A stretch of DNA of 64,000 nt from an uncultured Alistipes sp. (GTDB taxonomy: Bacteria; Bacteroidota; Bacteroidia; Bacteroidales; Rikenellaceae): contig CANPHE010000004.1 in the NCBI GenBank assembly GCA_947573795.1, forward strand, positions 26,863-90,862, read 5' to 3'. Shown piece after piece: positions 18,476 to 28,041 of this stretch; position 1 is the first letter of the stretch; each line of letters begins with the position of its first letter. A model generated the notes under the pieces. The model saw only the letters and a program-made list of their open reading frames with translations, had not been told where the DNA came from and did no database searches. The position numbers were made by a program, and so were the translations under genes.

Positions 18476-20029
18476 GATCTGCCCTGTCGAATCGGGCATA
18501 AGGTGCGCAAACTGCCGCTGCGCGCGCGTGAACCGGCGCTGGGCTCGCGCGAACTGCCGCTGCACACGCTTCCAATCTTTGGAGGTGAACGCCTCCTGAA
18601 GCCGCCTTTGGGCTTGCCGCCACTCCTCGGACGAGAACCCCTCGGCAAGTTGCTTTTGCGCCTGCTGCCACTCCTCGGACGAGAACCCCTCAGCAAGCTG
18701 CTTTTGCGCTTGCCGCCACTCCTCGGACGAGAACCCCTCGGCGAGCTGCTTTTGCGCCTGCTGCCACTCCTCGGACGAGAACCCCTCGGCGAGCTGCTTT
18801 TGGGCTTGCTGCCACTCCTCGGACGAGAACCCCTCGGCAAGCTGCTTTTGCGCCTGTTGCCACTCCTCGGATGAAAATCCTTCGGCGAGCTGCTTTTGCG
18901 CCTGTCGCCACTCCTCGGACGAGAAATAGCCTTGCAGCTCCCCGGCATCTTCGACACCTGAGCGAATCACCGTCACACGGTTCTGCCGGAGCGTTGTTAC
19001 CGAATCCGGATGCTCCGCACGGCTCGTCACGACGAATACCCCGGGTGCCGGACTGTTCAAGGTATCGATATCCACCCGCCGGCCGTTGACGAATACCACC
19101 GGTTTTCGGCCCTCCACAGCGGAAGAATCCGCCCCGGAAATTCGGATCGTACCATTTTCTTTCGTAACTTTGTCCTCCGGAACGACATACACGGTCCGGG
19201 CGAAGGCCCCGAGGGCGAGCGCCGTAAGCGGCACGACGAAGAGCACCTTGGCCCCCGCCCACCGCGATGACTTTTTTTGCAACATCATGGTAATACGGTT
19301 TTTAAGTTTACTGTGATTGAAGCTGTTGGCAACCGAGCACCACCTCCTGCCAGCAGCTTTCTGTATTAACATCGTTTGATAACGGCGCGCATCGATGCCG
19401 CCCCGAAGCACGGCCGCATCGGCCTCGTATTCGTGAATGGCCCGCAACTCACGGCGCAGCAGCCACATCGCGGGGTTGAACCACTGCAAACATCCAGCGA
19501 TATCGGTTACCAGCAGGTCCCACGAATGTCCCAACCGCAGGTGAGCTTGTTCGTGGGCGACGATCTCCCGACCGCTCTCGACATAATCCGCCTCCGAAAT
19601 AAGCATATAGCGGCCCCAGCTGCACGGAGCGATCGGCTCGTCGAGACGCACCAGCACCCCGCCGCCCTCGAGACGCTCGCAGCGCCCCCGGCGTACGATG
19701 CGCAACACCCCGACGATCGACCACAGGGTCCGCCCCAGCGCCACGACAGCCCCCAGCGAGAATACGACTGCGACAAGCTGCCGCCACACGAACGATTCGT
19801 GCGTCGGCTCTGCGGCAAAAGACTCTCCTGCCGCAAGCGGCTGTGCGGGAAGTTCGCGAACCACCGTGATGACGCACAAGGGCAGCACGAACGAGAGCAG
19901 CAGCACCCCCAGGAGCACGATTCGATTGAAGCGATGCAGCGTCTCGCGGCTCAGCAGCAGCTTGAAAAAGAAGCAGAACGCCGCCAGACACAGTCCCGCC
20001 CGAAGGCTGTATATCAACAATCCGTACAT
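18467..20029 (-). CDS. BlaR1-like M56 membrane peptidase with tandem-repeat tail
   Basis: A 520-residue sensor peptidase paired with a BlaI-type repressor. Transmembrane helices are at about 3-22, 35-57, 84-106 and 262-278. The cytoplasmic zinc protease site is H159-E-Q-A-H163, with EYEAD at 201-205 supplying the third ligand region. In BlaR1/MecR1 systems a signal triggers this protease, which leads to loss of the repressor. There is no C-terminal penicillin-binding domain. Instead, residues 367-479 are seven 16-residue repeats (GFSSEEWQQAQKQLAE) plus a degenerate eighth, predicted helical and probably outside the cytoplasm. Start MYGLLIYSLRAG is 7 bp after blaI. The last codons lie in a repeat element. 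The signal sensed is unknown. Confidence 0.85.
   Translation of the reverse strand: MYGLLIYSLRAGLCLAAFCFFFKLLLSRETLHRFNRIVLLGVLLLSFVLPLCVITVVRELPAQPLAAGESFAAEPTHESFVWRQLVAVVFSLGAVVALGRTLWSIVGVLRIVRRGRCERLEGGGVLVRLDEPIAPCSWGRYMLISEADYVESGREIVAHEQAHLRLGHSWDLLVTDIAGCLQWFNPAMWLLRRELRAIHEYEADAAVLRGGIDARRYQTMLIQKAAGRRWCSVANSFNHSKLKNRITMMLQKKSSRWAGAKVLFVVPLTALALGAFARTVYVVPEDKVTKENGTIRISGADSSAVEGRKPVVFVNGRRVDIDTLNSPAPGVFVVTSRAEHPDSVTTLRQNRVTVIRSGVEDAGELQGYFSSEEWRQAQKQLAEGFSSEEWQQAQKQLAEGFSSEEWQQAQKQLAEGFSSEEWQQAQKQLAEGFSSEEWRQAQKQLAEGFSSEEWQQAQKQLAEGFSSEEWRQAQRRLQEAFTSKDWKRVQRQFARAQRRFTRAQRQFAHLMPDSTGQIEQ
18593..18931 (-). repeat. 48-bp tandem repeat inside the M56 gene
   Basis: Seven near-identical 48-bp units, in frame, encode GFSSEEW(Q/R)QAQKQLAE. 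The units differ by a few bases, mostly silent changes or Q/R at residue 8. An eighth unit (AFTSKDWKRVQRQF) is diverged. Such an array can gain or lose units by slippage without a frameshift. There are no spacers, so it is not a CRISPR array. Confidence 0.95.
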
Positions 20030-20036
20030 CTTCCCT

Positions 20037-20408
20037 CTATCGGTTTTCGCGCTCGATCCGATCGAGCAGTTCGCGCAACTCCTCCACCGAAATTTTCTCC
20101 TCCTCGACGAGCGCCGAAACGGCCCCGAGATAGGAGTTTTCGAAATAACGGCTGATGACATTGCCCAACGTGCGCCGCGAGAACTGCTCCTCGCTCACCA
20201 ACGGGTAGTAGCGGTAAGTGCTGCCGAACGACTCGTGCGACAGATAGCCCTTCGCCTCCAGGGTGCGAACCATCGTCGAAAGGGTGTTGAAATGGGGTTT
20301 GGGCTCCCCGGCCATCTCCACCAACTCGCGCACGAACAGCGCCCCCCGCTGCCAGAAGCAGCGCATGAGTTCCTCCTCGCGACGGGTCAGTTTTTCGATC
20401 TTTTCCAT
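20037..20408 (-). CDS. BlaI/MecI-family transcriptional repressor
   Basis: A 123-residue winged-helix repressor. The N-terminal DNA-binding half (about 5-75) has the family pattern LTRREEELMRCFWQRGALFVRELVE and PHFNTLSTMVRTLEAKGYL. The C-terminal helices (about 90-123) mediate dimerisation. Family members keep their own operon off until the partner M56 protease acts. It is first in a two-gene operon with the M56 gene 7 bp downstream. Upstream lies a promoter inside an 11-bp perfect inverted repeat, a likely autoregulatory operator. What other genes it controls is not visible; no beta-lactamase lies nearby. Confidence 0.9.
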   Translation of the reverse strand: MEKIEKLTRREEELMRCFWQRGALFVRELVEMAGEPKPHFNTLSTMVRTLEAKGYLSHESFGSTYRYYPLVSEEQFSRRTLGNVISRYFENSYLGAVSALVEEEKISVEELRELLDRIERENR

Positions 20409-20428
20409 AGTGCCGTATGATTACACGG

Positions 20429-20494
20429 CAAAGGTAACTAAATTTTCTCTTCGCACAACTATTTTATGTAGTTTTTAAACTATAAAATTTAGTT
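20429..20494 (-). promoter_or_regulatory. blaI-type promoter and candidate operator
   Basis: CAAAGGTA at 20429-20436 reads TACCTTTG on the gene strand, with a TTG at about 20455-20457 as -33. AACTAAATTTT at 20436-20446 and AAAATTTAGTT at 20484-20494 form a perfect 11-bp inverted repeat around the -33 region. AGTTTTTAAACT lies between them. A repressor dimer bound here would block RNA polymerase; that role is inferred. Confidence 0.6.
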
Positions 20495-20559
20495 CACGAT
20501 TCGGAACAGGAAGAAGTTATTTACGAGATATAGCCTGCGAAACCTTTTTCACCTTTATA

Positions 20560-20775
20560 ACATTCCACCTTTCACCTGAAAGCTGCAAGGCTGAGTCTTT
20601 AGCCCTCAGGTAAAAAGTGAAATGTCAAAAATCTTTTTTAAGGCTGTGGCTCGTGAAAAACTTTCACTTTTAATTACGCTCCTTTCACCTGCAAACTGCG
20701 GCTCAAAGAGCCGCAGCGGGCCGTAGCCTCCCCCGGGCGGAGGCTCGCTTCGCTCACTCCGCAGGCTACGACCCT
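20560..20775 (-). repeat. GC-rich hairpin repeat (family 2), copy 2
   Basis: The 445-bp gap between blaI and glnN (20409-20853) holds no gene. It contains a CGTGAAAAACTTTCAC segment (about 20652-20667), then CACCTGCAAACTGCGGCTC with its GCGGCTC/GAGCCGC hairpin, GGGCCG, and CCTCC/GGAGG blocks ending near 20775. The order of modules differs from the copy before kdsA, so the family is made of separable pieces. A CTTT-rich stretch of imperfect CACCTTT repeats precedes it. Confidence 0.6.
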
Positions 20776-20800
20776 CAACCACGCAACATCCCTATAACAA

Positions 20801-20832
20801 TTCACCCCTGCCGCATACGCGACAGGGGCGAA
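20801..20832 (-). terminator. hairpin after glnN
   Basis: TTCACCCCTGCCG pairs with CGACAGGGGCGAA with two mismatches, 22 bp after the glnN stop. There is no T-run, so efficiency is uncertain. Confidence 0.5.
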
Positions 20833-20853
20833 TCAAACACAGCCTCGAAACGG

Positions 20854-23031
20854 CTATCGCAGGAACAGCAGCTCGCGGTATTTCGGCAGCGGCCAGATCT
20901 GGTCGTCGACGATCTCCTCCAGCTTATCGATATGGCGGCGGATTTCGTCGAAGCAAACCGCCACCGTATCGTGATAAGCGATAGCCTTCAACCGCTGGTC
21001 CTCGATGCGGTTGGCGCTCTTGCGCGCTTCGATCATCTCGCCCGTGAGACGCTGGATAGCAGCCGTATGATCCTGGATCTTCTTGATAAGCTCGATATCC
21101 GAAGCGGCATTCAGGCCCGGAATCTGCGACATCTTGTACACCTTGTCCAGCAGCATCGCTTCGTATTTCGAGGCGATGGGCACGATGTGGTTCATCGCCA
21201 GGTCGCCCAACACACGACCCTCGATCTGGATTTTCTTGGTGTAGGTCTCCCACTTCACCTCCGTGCGGGCTTCGAGCTCCACTTCGGTGAAGACCCCCAT
21301 ATCGCCGAACATCTTCATCGTCGCCTCGTCGAGATAGCGGTCGAAGATCAGCGGCGTCGAGGTCTCGCAATCCAAACCACGCGCAGCAGCCTCGGCCTTC
21401 CAGGCGTCCGAATAGCCGTTGCCGTCGAAACGGATCGCACGGCACTCCTTAATCATCGTCTTGAGCACCTCGTAGATGGCCTTCTCCTTCTTGGCGCCGG
21501 CCTCGATCTTGGCATCCACGGCCTTGCGAAACTCCGTAAGCTCGGCAGCCACCACCGTGTTGAGCACGATCATCGCCTCGGCGCAGTTGTCCGACGAACC
21601 GACGGCGCGGAACTCGAAACGGTTGCCCGTAAATGCGAAGGGCGACGTACGGTTACGGTCGGTATTGTCGAGCAGCAAGGTCGGGATATGCGAGATACCG
21701 CTCATTTTGAAGACACTCTTGGCATCGAAACGGATCGCATCGTCGCCTTTGGAGGCGGCCAGTTTGTCCAGCACGGCCGAGACCTGCGCCCCGAGGAAGG
21801 TCGAGATGATGGCGGGAGGCGCCTCGTTGGCACCCAGACGGTGGGCATTCGTCGCGCTCATGATCGAAGCCTTCAGCAGGCCGTTGTATTTGTAGACGGC
21901 CGAAATAACATTCACCAAGAAGGTGATGAACTGCAAATTCTCGGACGCCGTTTTACCCGGACCCAAGAGGTTGACGCCCGTATCGGTTCCGAGCGACCAG
22001 TTGTTGTGCTTGCCCGAGCCGTTGATCCCCTTGAAGGGCTTTTCGTGCAGCAGCACGCGGAACTTGTGACGACGGGCCGTCTTGTCCATGATCGTCATCA
22101 ACAACTGGTTGTGGTCGTTGGCGAGGTTGACCTCCTCGTATACGGGTGCCAGCTCGAACTGATTCGGCGCCACCTCGTTATGGCGTGTCTTAACGGGAAT
22201 ACCCAGCTTCAGGCACTCGATTTCGAGCTCCTTCATGAAGGCCATCACACGCGTGGGGATGGCTCCGAAATAGTGGTCTTCGAGCTGCTGGTTCTTCGCC
22301 GACTCGTGTCCCATCAGCGTGCGGCCCGTCAGCATCAGGTCGGGACGCACGGCCCACAGGCTCTCGTCCACGAGGAAATACTCCTGCTCCCAGCCCAGGT
22401 ACGAGAAGACCTTCTGCACGTTCTTGTCGAAATAATGGCAAACCTCCGTCGCAGCCTTGTCCACGGCCGTTACCGAACGCAGCAGGGGCACCTTGTAGTC
22501 GAGCGCTTCGCCCGTATAGGCGATGAAGACGGTCGGAATGCAGAGCGTCGTATCGACGATGAAAGCGGGCGACGAGGGGTCCCAGGCCGAGTAACCGCGC
22601 GCCTCGAAGGTATTGCGGATACCGCCGTTGGGGAACGACGAGGCATCGGGCTCCTGCTGCACGAGCAGCTTCCCGGAGAACTCCTCCAGCACGCCCCCGC
22701 AGCCGTCCGGCTCGGCGAAGGCATCGTGCTTCTCGGCCGTACCGCCCGTGAGGGGTTGGAACCAGTGGGTGTAGTGGTCGGCACCGTGCTCCAGGGCCCA
22801 CTGGCGCATGCCGGCAGCGATCGAATCGGCCACCTCGCGCGTGAGCGGCGTGCGGTTCTCCATCGTATCGAGCAGCGCGGCGAACGTACGCTTGTCGAGG
22901 TACTTGCGCATGGCGTCGCGTCCGAAGACCTTTTCGCCGAAATAATCCGAAGGACGTCCCTCGGGAACTTTCACTTCCACGGCCGTGTGGTTGATCGCCG
23001 CATCGACCATCTTGAATCTGAGTAATGACAT
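20854..23031 (-). CDS. glnN: glutamine synthetase type III
   Basis: Makes glutamine from glutamate, ammonia and ATP; the main ammonia-assimilating enzyme in Bacteroidales. The 725-residue product is typical of type III (about 725-730) and far longer than type I. Visible landmarks are PTVFIAYTGEALDYKVPLLRS near residue 160, the catalytic-domain segments KTRHNEVAPNQFELAPVYEEVNLA and INGSGKHNNWSLGTD, and NRTSPFAFTGNRFEFRAVGSS. MSLLRFKMVDAA is the usual start. An open frame continues 82 codons upstream but crosses the promoter, so it is rejected. A long structured leader precedes the gene. It is divergent from the mutase operon. Confidence 0.96.
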   Translation of the reverse strand: MSLLRFKMVDAAINHTAVEVKVPEGRPSDYFGEKVFGRDAMRKYLDKRTFAALLDTMENRTPLTREVADSIAAGMRQWALEHGADHYTHWFQPLTGGTAEKHDAFAEPDGCGGVLEEFSGKLLVQQEPDASSFPNGGIRNTFEARGYSAWDPSSPAFIVDTTLCIPTVFIAYTGEALDYKVPLLRSVTAVDKAATEVCHYFDKNVQKVFSYLGWEQEYFLVDESLWAVRPDLMLTGRTLMGHESAKNQQLEDHYFGAIPTRVMAFMKELEIECLKLGIPVKTRHNEVAPNQFELAPVYEEVNLANDHNQLLMTIMDKTARRHKFRVLLHEKPFKGINGSGKHNNWSLGTDTGVNLLGPGKTASENLQFITFLVNVISAVYKYNGLLKASIMSATNAHRLGANEAPPAIISTFLGAQVSAVLDKLAASKGDDAIRFDAKSVFKMSGISHIPTLLLDNTDRNRTSPFAFTGNRFEFRAVGSSDNCAEAMIVLNTVVAAELTEFRKAVDAKIEAGAKKEKAIYEVLKTMIKECRAIRFDGNGYSDAWKAEAAARGLDCETSTPLIFDRYLDEATMKMFGDMGVFTEVELEARTEVKWETYTKKIQIEGRVLGDLAMNHIVPIASKYEAMLLDKVYKMSQIPGLNAASDIELIKKIQDHTAAIQRLTGEMIEARKSANRIEDQRLKAIAYHDTVAVCFDEIRRHIDKLEEIVDDQIWPLPKYRELLFLR

Positions 23032-23063
23032 AAGAGTATCTGAGTTCGTGGATTTCAAAGAGT

Positions 23064-23179
23064 CGGACGGGCGGAATACGGGGTAAAAACAACACTGACC
23101 TAACCTGTAAAATCCGATGGTCCGCAGTCTCCCGACGCGCTCCGACCACCTTCGACACCCGCGGTTTTCCGCCCGTCCG
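23064..23179 (-). promoter_or_regulatory. glnN leader with long-range inverted repeat
   Basis: CGGACGGGCGGAA at 23064-23076 is perfectly complementary to TTCCGCCCGTCCG at 23167-23179, in the predicted 5' leader of glnN. The 13-bp GC-rich stem would close a 90-base loop between the transcription start (about 23194) and the start codon (23031). It does not match any riboswitch I recognise. A regulatory role is inference. Confidence 0.5.
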
Positions 23180-23200
23180 GGATCGTTCTGTTTCCGGTTG

Positions 23201-23208
23201 CAAATGTA
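23201..23208 (-). promoter_or_regulatory. glnN promoter -7 box
   Basis: CAAATGTA reads TACATTTG on the glnN strand, fitting TAnnTTTG. It implies a leader of about 160 bases. Confidence 0.6.
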
Positions 23209-23556
23209 TGTTTTTTTTCGATTCGTTGTTTTTTCCAAAATCACTATTTTTCGAAAAACCGTCGATTTTTTCAGCATTTTCCCGAAAAAAGCCTCATTTT
23301 TCCAGCACGCCCATCGATTTTACACCCTATTTTCCGAGAATCGACCCATTTTTTCATGCATAATCCGAAAAATCGCCGATTTCCGAAAATTCGAATTTCT
23401 CAGGATATTCAATACCAATATTCAACTATTACACCACAACATCCCGACACCGGTCGCGACCCATCCGAAACGCATGCCGCCGAGATCCGAAACGCTCCCC
23501 TTTCGAAACGAATCGTCCCGAAAGCGTCGGACCACTGTTATTTTATTAACAATTTC
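23209..23556. other. AT-rich spacer between divergent glnN and mutase promoters
   Basis: About 350 bp with many T-runs and ATTTTTC-like motifs and no credible coding potential; short open frames here lack family similarity and sensible codon use. It holds the upstream regions of both divergent promoters, so activator or repressor sites are possible, but none is recognised. Confidence 0.6.
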
Positions 23557-23587
23557 TTGGTACAATGCCCGATTTTTTCTATCTTTA
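23557..23587 (+). promoter_or_regulatory. mutase operon promoter
   Basis: TTGG at 23557-23560 as -33 and TATCTTTA at 23580-23587 as -7 (one mismatch to TAnnTTTG), with a 20-bp spacer, 45 bp before the mutA start. Confidence 0.65.
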
Positions 23588-23631
23588 CACGTTCGAAAAG
23601 ACACTTATCCAATACTAATCTCTAAATAACT

Positions 23632-25482
23632 ATGGCAAATACCACACGTGAAAAGCTGTTCGCCGAATTTCCCCCGGTTCCGACCGAGAAATGGGAAGAG
23701 GTGATTACGGCCGACCTGAAAGGTGCCGACTACGAGCGCAAACTGGTATGGCGCACGGGCGAAGGATTCAACGTCCGCCCCTACTACCGCGCCGAGAACC
23801 TCGAAGGTATCCGTTTCCTGGGGTCGCAGGCAGGCGAATTCCCCTATGTGAGAGGTACGCGCGCGCATAACCGCTGGCACGTACACCAGACCGTCGAGGT
23901 CGCCTCGCCCGCCGAGGCCAACGCCGAGGCGCTGAAGCTGCTCGACTCGGGCGTCGATTCGCTGGGATTCTCGATCCTCTCGGAGGAGTTCTCGGCCGCC
24001 GATCTCGACGTGCTGCTCCAGGGCATCTCGATCCCGGCCATCGATCTCGTATTCTGCGGTGCGAAGACGGGCCGCGTGGCCGACCTCGTGCTGGCCAAAC
24101 TCGAAAAGGAGGGCATAGCCCCCGAAGATGCGCATATCGCCTTCGGGATCGACCCGCTCGTACGCAACCTCTCGTCGAAAGGCGACTTCTGCTCGCCGAA
24201 CGGCGAGAAATGCTTCGCCCGCATCGCCGAGCTGATCCGCAAGGCCGAGGGTTACAAGCACATCCGCATCGTGACCATCAACGCCCGCATCTTCGGCAAC
24301 TCGGGTTCGACCATCGTCGAGGAGCTGGCATTCGCCCTCTCGGCCGGTCACGACTACCTGGTACGGCTCACCGAAGCCGGACTTCCGGTAGACCTCGTAG
24401 CACGCAAGCTGCGTTTCGCCTTCTCCGTGACCTCGAACTACTTCATGGAGATCGCCAAGCTGCGCGCCGCACGCATGCTGTGGGCCAACATCGTCAAGGG
24501 TTACAACCCCGAGAAGAATTGCGCCTGCAAGATGCATATCCACGCCGAGACTTCGCGCTGGAACCAAACCGTCTACGACCCCTACGTCAACATGCTGCGC
24601 GGCACGACCGAGGCCATGTCGGCTGCTATCGGCGGCGTCTACTCGCTCGAAGTCACGCCGTTCGACCGTGCTTTCGAAGCTCCGACGGAGTTCGCCAAGC
24701 GCATCGCCCGCAACGTCGAGTTGCTGCTCAAGCACGAGTCGCACTTCGACCAGGTGGTAGACCCCGCAGGCGGTTCGTACTACATCGAGAACCTCACGCA
24801 GTCGATCGCTGCCGAGGCTTGGAAACTCTTCCTCGAAATCGAGGAGAAGGGCGGCTACACGGCAGCCTACCAGGCCGGACTGATCGTCGAGCGCGTCAAA
24901 GCCTCGGCCGCAGCCAAGGACAAGAACATCGCTACGCGTCGTCAAATTCTGCTCGGCGCCAACCAATATCCCAACTTTACGGAGACGGCCGCAGCCGAGA
25001 TCGGTGCGCAGAGCGTCGAGCGTCCCGCAGCCGAGGGCAACGTGCTGACGCCCTACCGCGGTGCGATGGCCTTCGAGGCGATGCGTCTGGGCGTCGACCG
25101 CTCGGGCAAGCAGCCCAAGGCCTTCATGCTCACGTGCGGCAGCCTGGCCATGGCCCGCGCCCGTGCCCAGTTCTCGTGCAACTTCTTCGCCTGCGCCGGC
25201 ATCAAGGTGATCGACAACACCTTCTTCAAGTCGGTGGAAGAGGGCGTCGAGGCAGCCGTCGCTTCGGGTGCCGAGATCGTCGTGGTATGTTCGAGCGACG
25301 ACGACTACGCAACCGTAGCTCCGAAGGTCAAGGAGCTGCTGGCCGGTCGTGCGATCCTCGTCGTCGCCGGAGCTCCGGCCTGCACCCCCGAACTGGAGGC
25401 CCAGGGCATCACGAACTTCATCAACGTGAAGTCGAACGTGCTGGAGACACTGAAGTTTTACCTTAAAGAGATGGGAATCTAA
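23632..25482 (+). CDS. mutA: methylmalonyl-CoA mutase small subunit
   Basis: Non-catalytic partner of the cobalamin-dependent mutase that interconverts succinyl-CoA and methylmalonyl-CoA in propionate formation. The 616-residue product has the mutase barrel fold (about 40-430, with [29 protein letters not shown] and [14 protein letters not shown]) and a degenerate cobalamin-binding-like domain (about 470-616). That domain lacks the DxHxxG base-off motif, as usual for the small subunit. It lies two bases upstream of the large subunit, so they are made together in 1:1 ratio. No methylmalonyl-CoA epimerase or chaperone gene is in the window. Confidence 0.95.
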   Translation: MANTTREKLFAEFPPVPTEKWEEVITADLKGADYERKLVWRTGEGFNVRPYYRAENLEGIRFLGSQAGEFPYVRGTRAHNRWHVHQTVEVASPAEANAEALKLLDSGVDSLGFSILSEEFSAADLDVLLQGISIPAIDLVFCGAKTGRVADLVLAKLEKEGIAPEDAHIAFGIDPLVRNLSSKGDFCSPNGEKCFARIAELIRKAEGYKHIRIVTINARIFGNSGSTIVEELAFALSAGHDYLVRLTEAGLPVDLVARKLRFAFSVTSNYFMEIAKLRAARMLWANIVKGYNPEKNCACKMHIHAETSRWNQTVYDPYVNMLRGTTEAMSAAIGGVYSLEVTPFDRAFEAPTEFAKRIARNVELLLKHESHFDQVVDPAGGSYYIENLTQSIAAEAWKLFLEIEEKGGYTAAYQAGLIVERVKASAAAKDKNIATRRQILLGANQYPNFTETAAAEIGAQSVERPAAEGNVLTPYRGAMAFEAMRLGVDRSGKQPKAFMLTCGSLAMARARAQFSCNFFACAGIKVIDNTFFKSVEEGVEAAVASGAEIVVVCSSDDDYATVAPKVKELLAGRAILVVAGAPACTPELEAQGITNFINVKSNVLETLKFYLKEMGI

Positions 25483-25484
25483 TC

Positions 25485-27623
25485 ATGAGACAGAAATTTT
25501 CTGAACTGAAATACGAAGCGGGCGCACAGAAAAGCTGCTGCGCCGCGAAGGGCTGCGGCCAGGTGGAGCCGTGGCTCACGGCCGAGCGCATTCCCGTCAA
25601 GGGTGCCTACACGGCCGCCGACCTCGAAGGCATGGAGCACCTGAACTATGCCGCCGGTATCGCACCGTTCCTGCGCGGTCCCTACTCGACGATGTACGTC
25701 ATGCGTCCGTGGACGATCCGTCAGTACGCCGGATTCTCCACCGCCGAGGAGTCCAACGCATTCTACCGCCGCAACCTGGCTGCCGGACAGAAGGGTCTGT
25801 CGGTGGCCTTCGACCTGGCGACGCACCGCGGCTACGACGCCGACCATCCGCGCGTGGTGGGCGACGTGGGCAAGGCCGGCGTGTCGATCTGCTCGGTCGA
25901 GGACATGAAGGTGCTCTTCAACGGCATTCCGCTGGACCGCATGTCGGTGTCGATGACCATGAACGGCGCCGTGCTGCCGATCCTGGCCTTCTACATCGTG
26001 ACGGGTCTGGAGCAGGGCTGCACGCTCGACCAGCTGGCCGGTACGATCCAGAACGACATTCTCAAGGAGTTCATGGTGCGCAACACCTATATCTACCCGC
26101 CCGAGTTCTCGATGCGCATCATCGCCGATATCTTCGAATACACCTCGAAGAACATGCCCAAATTCAACTCGATCTCGATTTCGGGTTACCACATGCAGGA
26201 GGCGGGCGCCACGGCCGATATCGAGCTGGCCTACACGCTGGCCGACGGTCTGGAGTACCTGCGCGCAGGTATCAACGCCGGCATGTCGATCGACGCCTTC
26301 GCACCGCGTCTGTCGTTCTTCTGGGCCATCGGCATGAACCACTTCATGGAGATCGCCAAGATGCGTGCCGCACGTATGCTGTGGGCCAAGATCGTCAAGC
26401 AGTTCGATCCGAAGAATCCCAAGTCGCTGGCCCTGCGTACCCACTCGCAGACCTCGGGTTGGTCGCTCACCGAGCAGGACCCCTTCAACAACGTAGCCCG
26501 CACGGCCATCGAGGCCATGGGCGCCGCCCTGGGCCACACCCAGTCGTTGCACACCAACGCCCTGGACGAAGCGATCGCCCTGCCGACCGACTTCTCGGCG
26601 CGTATCGCCCGCAACACGCAGATCTACATCCAGGAGGAGACCTCCGTATGCCGCGAGGTCGATCCGTGGGCCGGTTCCTACTACGTGGAGTCGCTCACGC
26701 AGGAGATCGCCGACAAGGCCTGGGCCCATATCCAGGAGATCGAGGAGCTGGGCGGCATGGCCAAGGCCATCGAGACCGGTATTCCGAAGATGCGTATCGA
26801 GGAGGCGTCGGCCCGCAAGCAGGCCCGCATCGACTCGGGCGTCGAGAAGATCATCGGTGTGAACGAATACCGTCTGGAGAAGGAGGCCCCGATCGACATC
26901 CTCGCCGTGGACAACACGGCCGTACGCGAAAGCCAGATCAAGCGCCTGAAGGAGCTGCGCGCTTCGCGCGACGAAGCTGCCGTGCAGAAGGCTTTGGCCG
27001 CCATCACCGAGTGCGTGAAGACCAAGCAGGGCAACCTGCTCGAACTGGCCGTCGAGGCTGCCAAGGTCCGCGCATCGCTGGGTGAGATCTCCGATGCCTG
27101 CGAAGTCGTCGTAGGCCGCTACAAAGCTGTGATCCGTTCGATTTCAGGTGTTTATTCGTCCGAAGTGAAAAACGACAAATCTTTCGAGCGCGCCAAGGAG
27201 CTGTGCGCCGAGTTCGCCAAGAAGGAGGGCCGCCAGCCCCGTATCATGATTGCCAAGATGGGCCAGGACGGCCACGACCGCGGTGCCAAGGTCGTAGCTA
27301 CGGGTTATGCCGACATCGGTTTCGACGTCGACATGGGTCCGCTGTTCCAGACGCCCGAGGAGGCTGCCAAGCAGGCCGTCGAGAACGACGTGCACGTGGT
27401 CGGCGTTTCGTCGCTGGCCGCAGGTCACCTCACGCTCGTGCCGCAGCTCATCGCCGAGCTGAAGAAACTGGGCCGCGAGGATATCATCGTCATCGTCGGT
27501 GGCGTGATCCCCGCACAGGATTACGACGAGCTCTATCGCGACGGTGCCGCCGCCATCTTCGGCCCCGGTACGCCGATCGCCACGGCCGCTATCAAGATGC
27601 TGGAGATTCTGCTCGACGAGTAG
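25485..27623 (+). CDS. mutB: methylmalonyl-CoA mutase large (catalytic) subunit
   Basis: Catalytic subunit of the adenosylcobalamin mutase. The 712-residue product has the substrate barrel ([22 protein letters not shown] near residue 64, with the Tyr and Arg of the acyl-CoA site; [30 protein letters not shown]). The C-terminal B12-binding domain carries DGHDRG, the DxHxxG motif whose histidine ligates cobalt (about residues 594-599). It is second in the two-gene operon and followed by a strong terminator. In Bacteroidales this step allows succinate to be decarboxylated to propionate and depends on imported or salvaged B12. No cobalamin riboswitch was seen upstream. Confidence 0.97.
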   Translation: MRQKFSELKYEAGAQKSCCAAKGCGQVEPWLTAERIPVKGAYTAADLEGMEHLNYAAGIAPFLRGPYSTMYVMRPWTIRQYAGFSTAEESNAFYRRNLAAGQKGLSVAFDLATHRGYDADHPRVVGDVGKAGVSICSVEDMKVLFNGIPLDRMSVSMTMNGAVLPILAFYIVTGLEQGCTLDQLAGTIQNDILKEFMVRNTYIYPPEFSMRIIADIFEYTSKNMPKFNSISISGYHMQEAGATADIELAYTLADGLEYLRAGINAGMSIDAFAPRLSFFWAIGMNHFMEIAKMRAARMLWAKIVKQFDPKNPKSLALRTHSQTSGWSLTEQDPFNNVARTAIEAMGAALGHTQSLHTNALDEAIALPTDFSARIARNTQIYIQEETSVCREVDPWAGSYYVESLTQEIADKAWAHIQEIEELGGMAKAIETGIPKMRIEEASARKQARIDSGVEKIIGVNEYRLEKEAPIDILAVDNTAVRESQIKRLKELRASRDEAAVQKALAAITECVKTKQGNLLELAVEAAKVRASLGEISDACEVVVGRYKAVIRSISGVYSSEVKNDKSFERAKELCAEFAKKEGRQPRIMIAKMGQDGHDRGAKVVATGYADIGFDVDMGPLFQTPEEAAKQAVENDVHVVGVSSLAAGHLTLVPQLIAELKKLGREDIIVIVGGVIPAQDYDELYRDGAAAIFGPGTPIATAAIKMLEILLDE

Positions 27624-27643
27624 GCTCACCGCATCGATCACGA

Positions 27644-27676
27644 AAACTCCCGGGGGTTTGCCCCGGGAGTTTTTTT
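27644..27676 (+). terminator. intrinsic terminator of the mutase operon
   Basis: A 12-bp perfect stem AAACTCCCGGGG/CCCCGGGAGTTT with a 5-base loop, followed by a T-run, 20 bp after the mutB stop. Confidence 0.92.
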
Positions 27677-27678
27677 AT

Positions 27679-28015
27679 GGCAACTCGTACAACTTTACAC
27701 GAAACAGTATTTAAACCATTATGACCTTGCGGGTTACGCCAGAAGCCCCTCCCTCGGGAGGGATTTACGTTCAGTTTCTTGCACCTTTTCTCGCCTCGGC
27801 ATAGCTCGAACAAGTTCGATTGCACTCGTCGGACACCGCAGGCAAGGGGAGGGTCAGCTAACTCCGGGGACAGAAGCCAACCGAAAGCATGATGAGCAGC
27901 TATTTCCCTTGAAAACCCCGCTTTAGCGGGGCGGCCAAGGGCCGCGAGACAACGACCGTCTTAAGTGTGTTAACGTGCAAAGAACCGGTGAGGTGTAAAA
28001 TTACAGATAGTTGCC
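27679..28015 (-). mobile_element. MITE-like TIR element, long form (copy 4)
   Basis: A 337-bp copy in reverse orientation. Left end GGCAACTCGTACAACTTTAC (27679-27698) and right end ending AAATTACAGATAGTTGCC (to 28015) are inverted repeats. It contains the CCCTCC/GGGAGGG core, the GGCCGCG hairpin and the extra module with TCGAACAAGTTCGATTGCAC (27806-27825). It is flanked on both sides by TTTTTTAT (27671-27678 and 28016-28023), consistent with an 8-bp target duplication, although the left one overlaps a terminator T-run. It lies between convergent mutB and the sulfatase gene. No transposase is encoded. Confidence 0.7.
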
Positions 28016-28041
28016 TTTTTTATTTCCGACCCGCAATCGCC

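Noticed and set aside
18452..18874. Repetitive leucine/arginine-rich frame, or a possible CRISPR array, over the 48-bp repeats
   Set aside because: The repeats are contiguous without spacers and encode in-frame units of the M56 protein on the minus strand; the plus-strand frame is antisense to it.
23117..23629. Possible small genes in the AT-rich glnN-mutA spacer
   Set aside because: They cross both promoters and have no signal, domain or plausible codon use.
23209..23631. Cobalamin riboswitch before the B12-dependent mutase operon
   Set aside because: The promoter box lies only 45 bp before mutA, too close for such a leader, and no B12-box sequence is seen.
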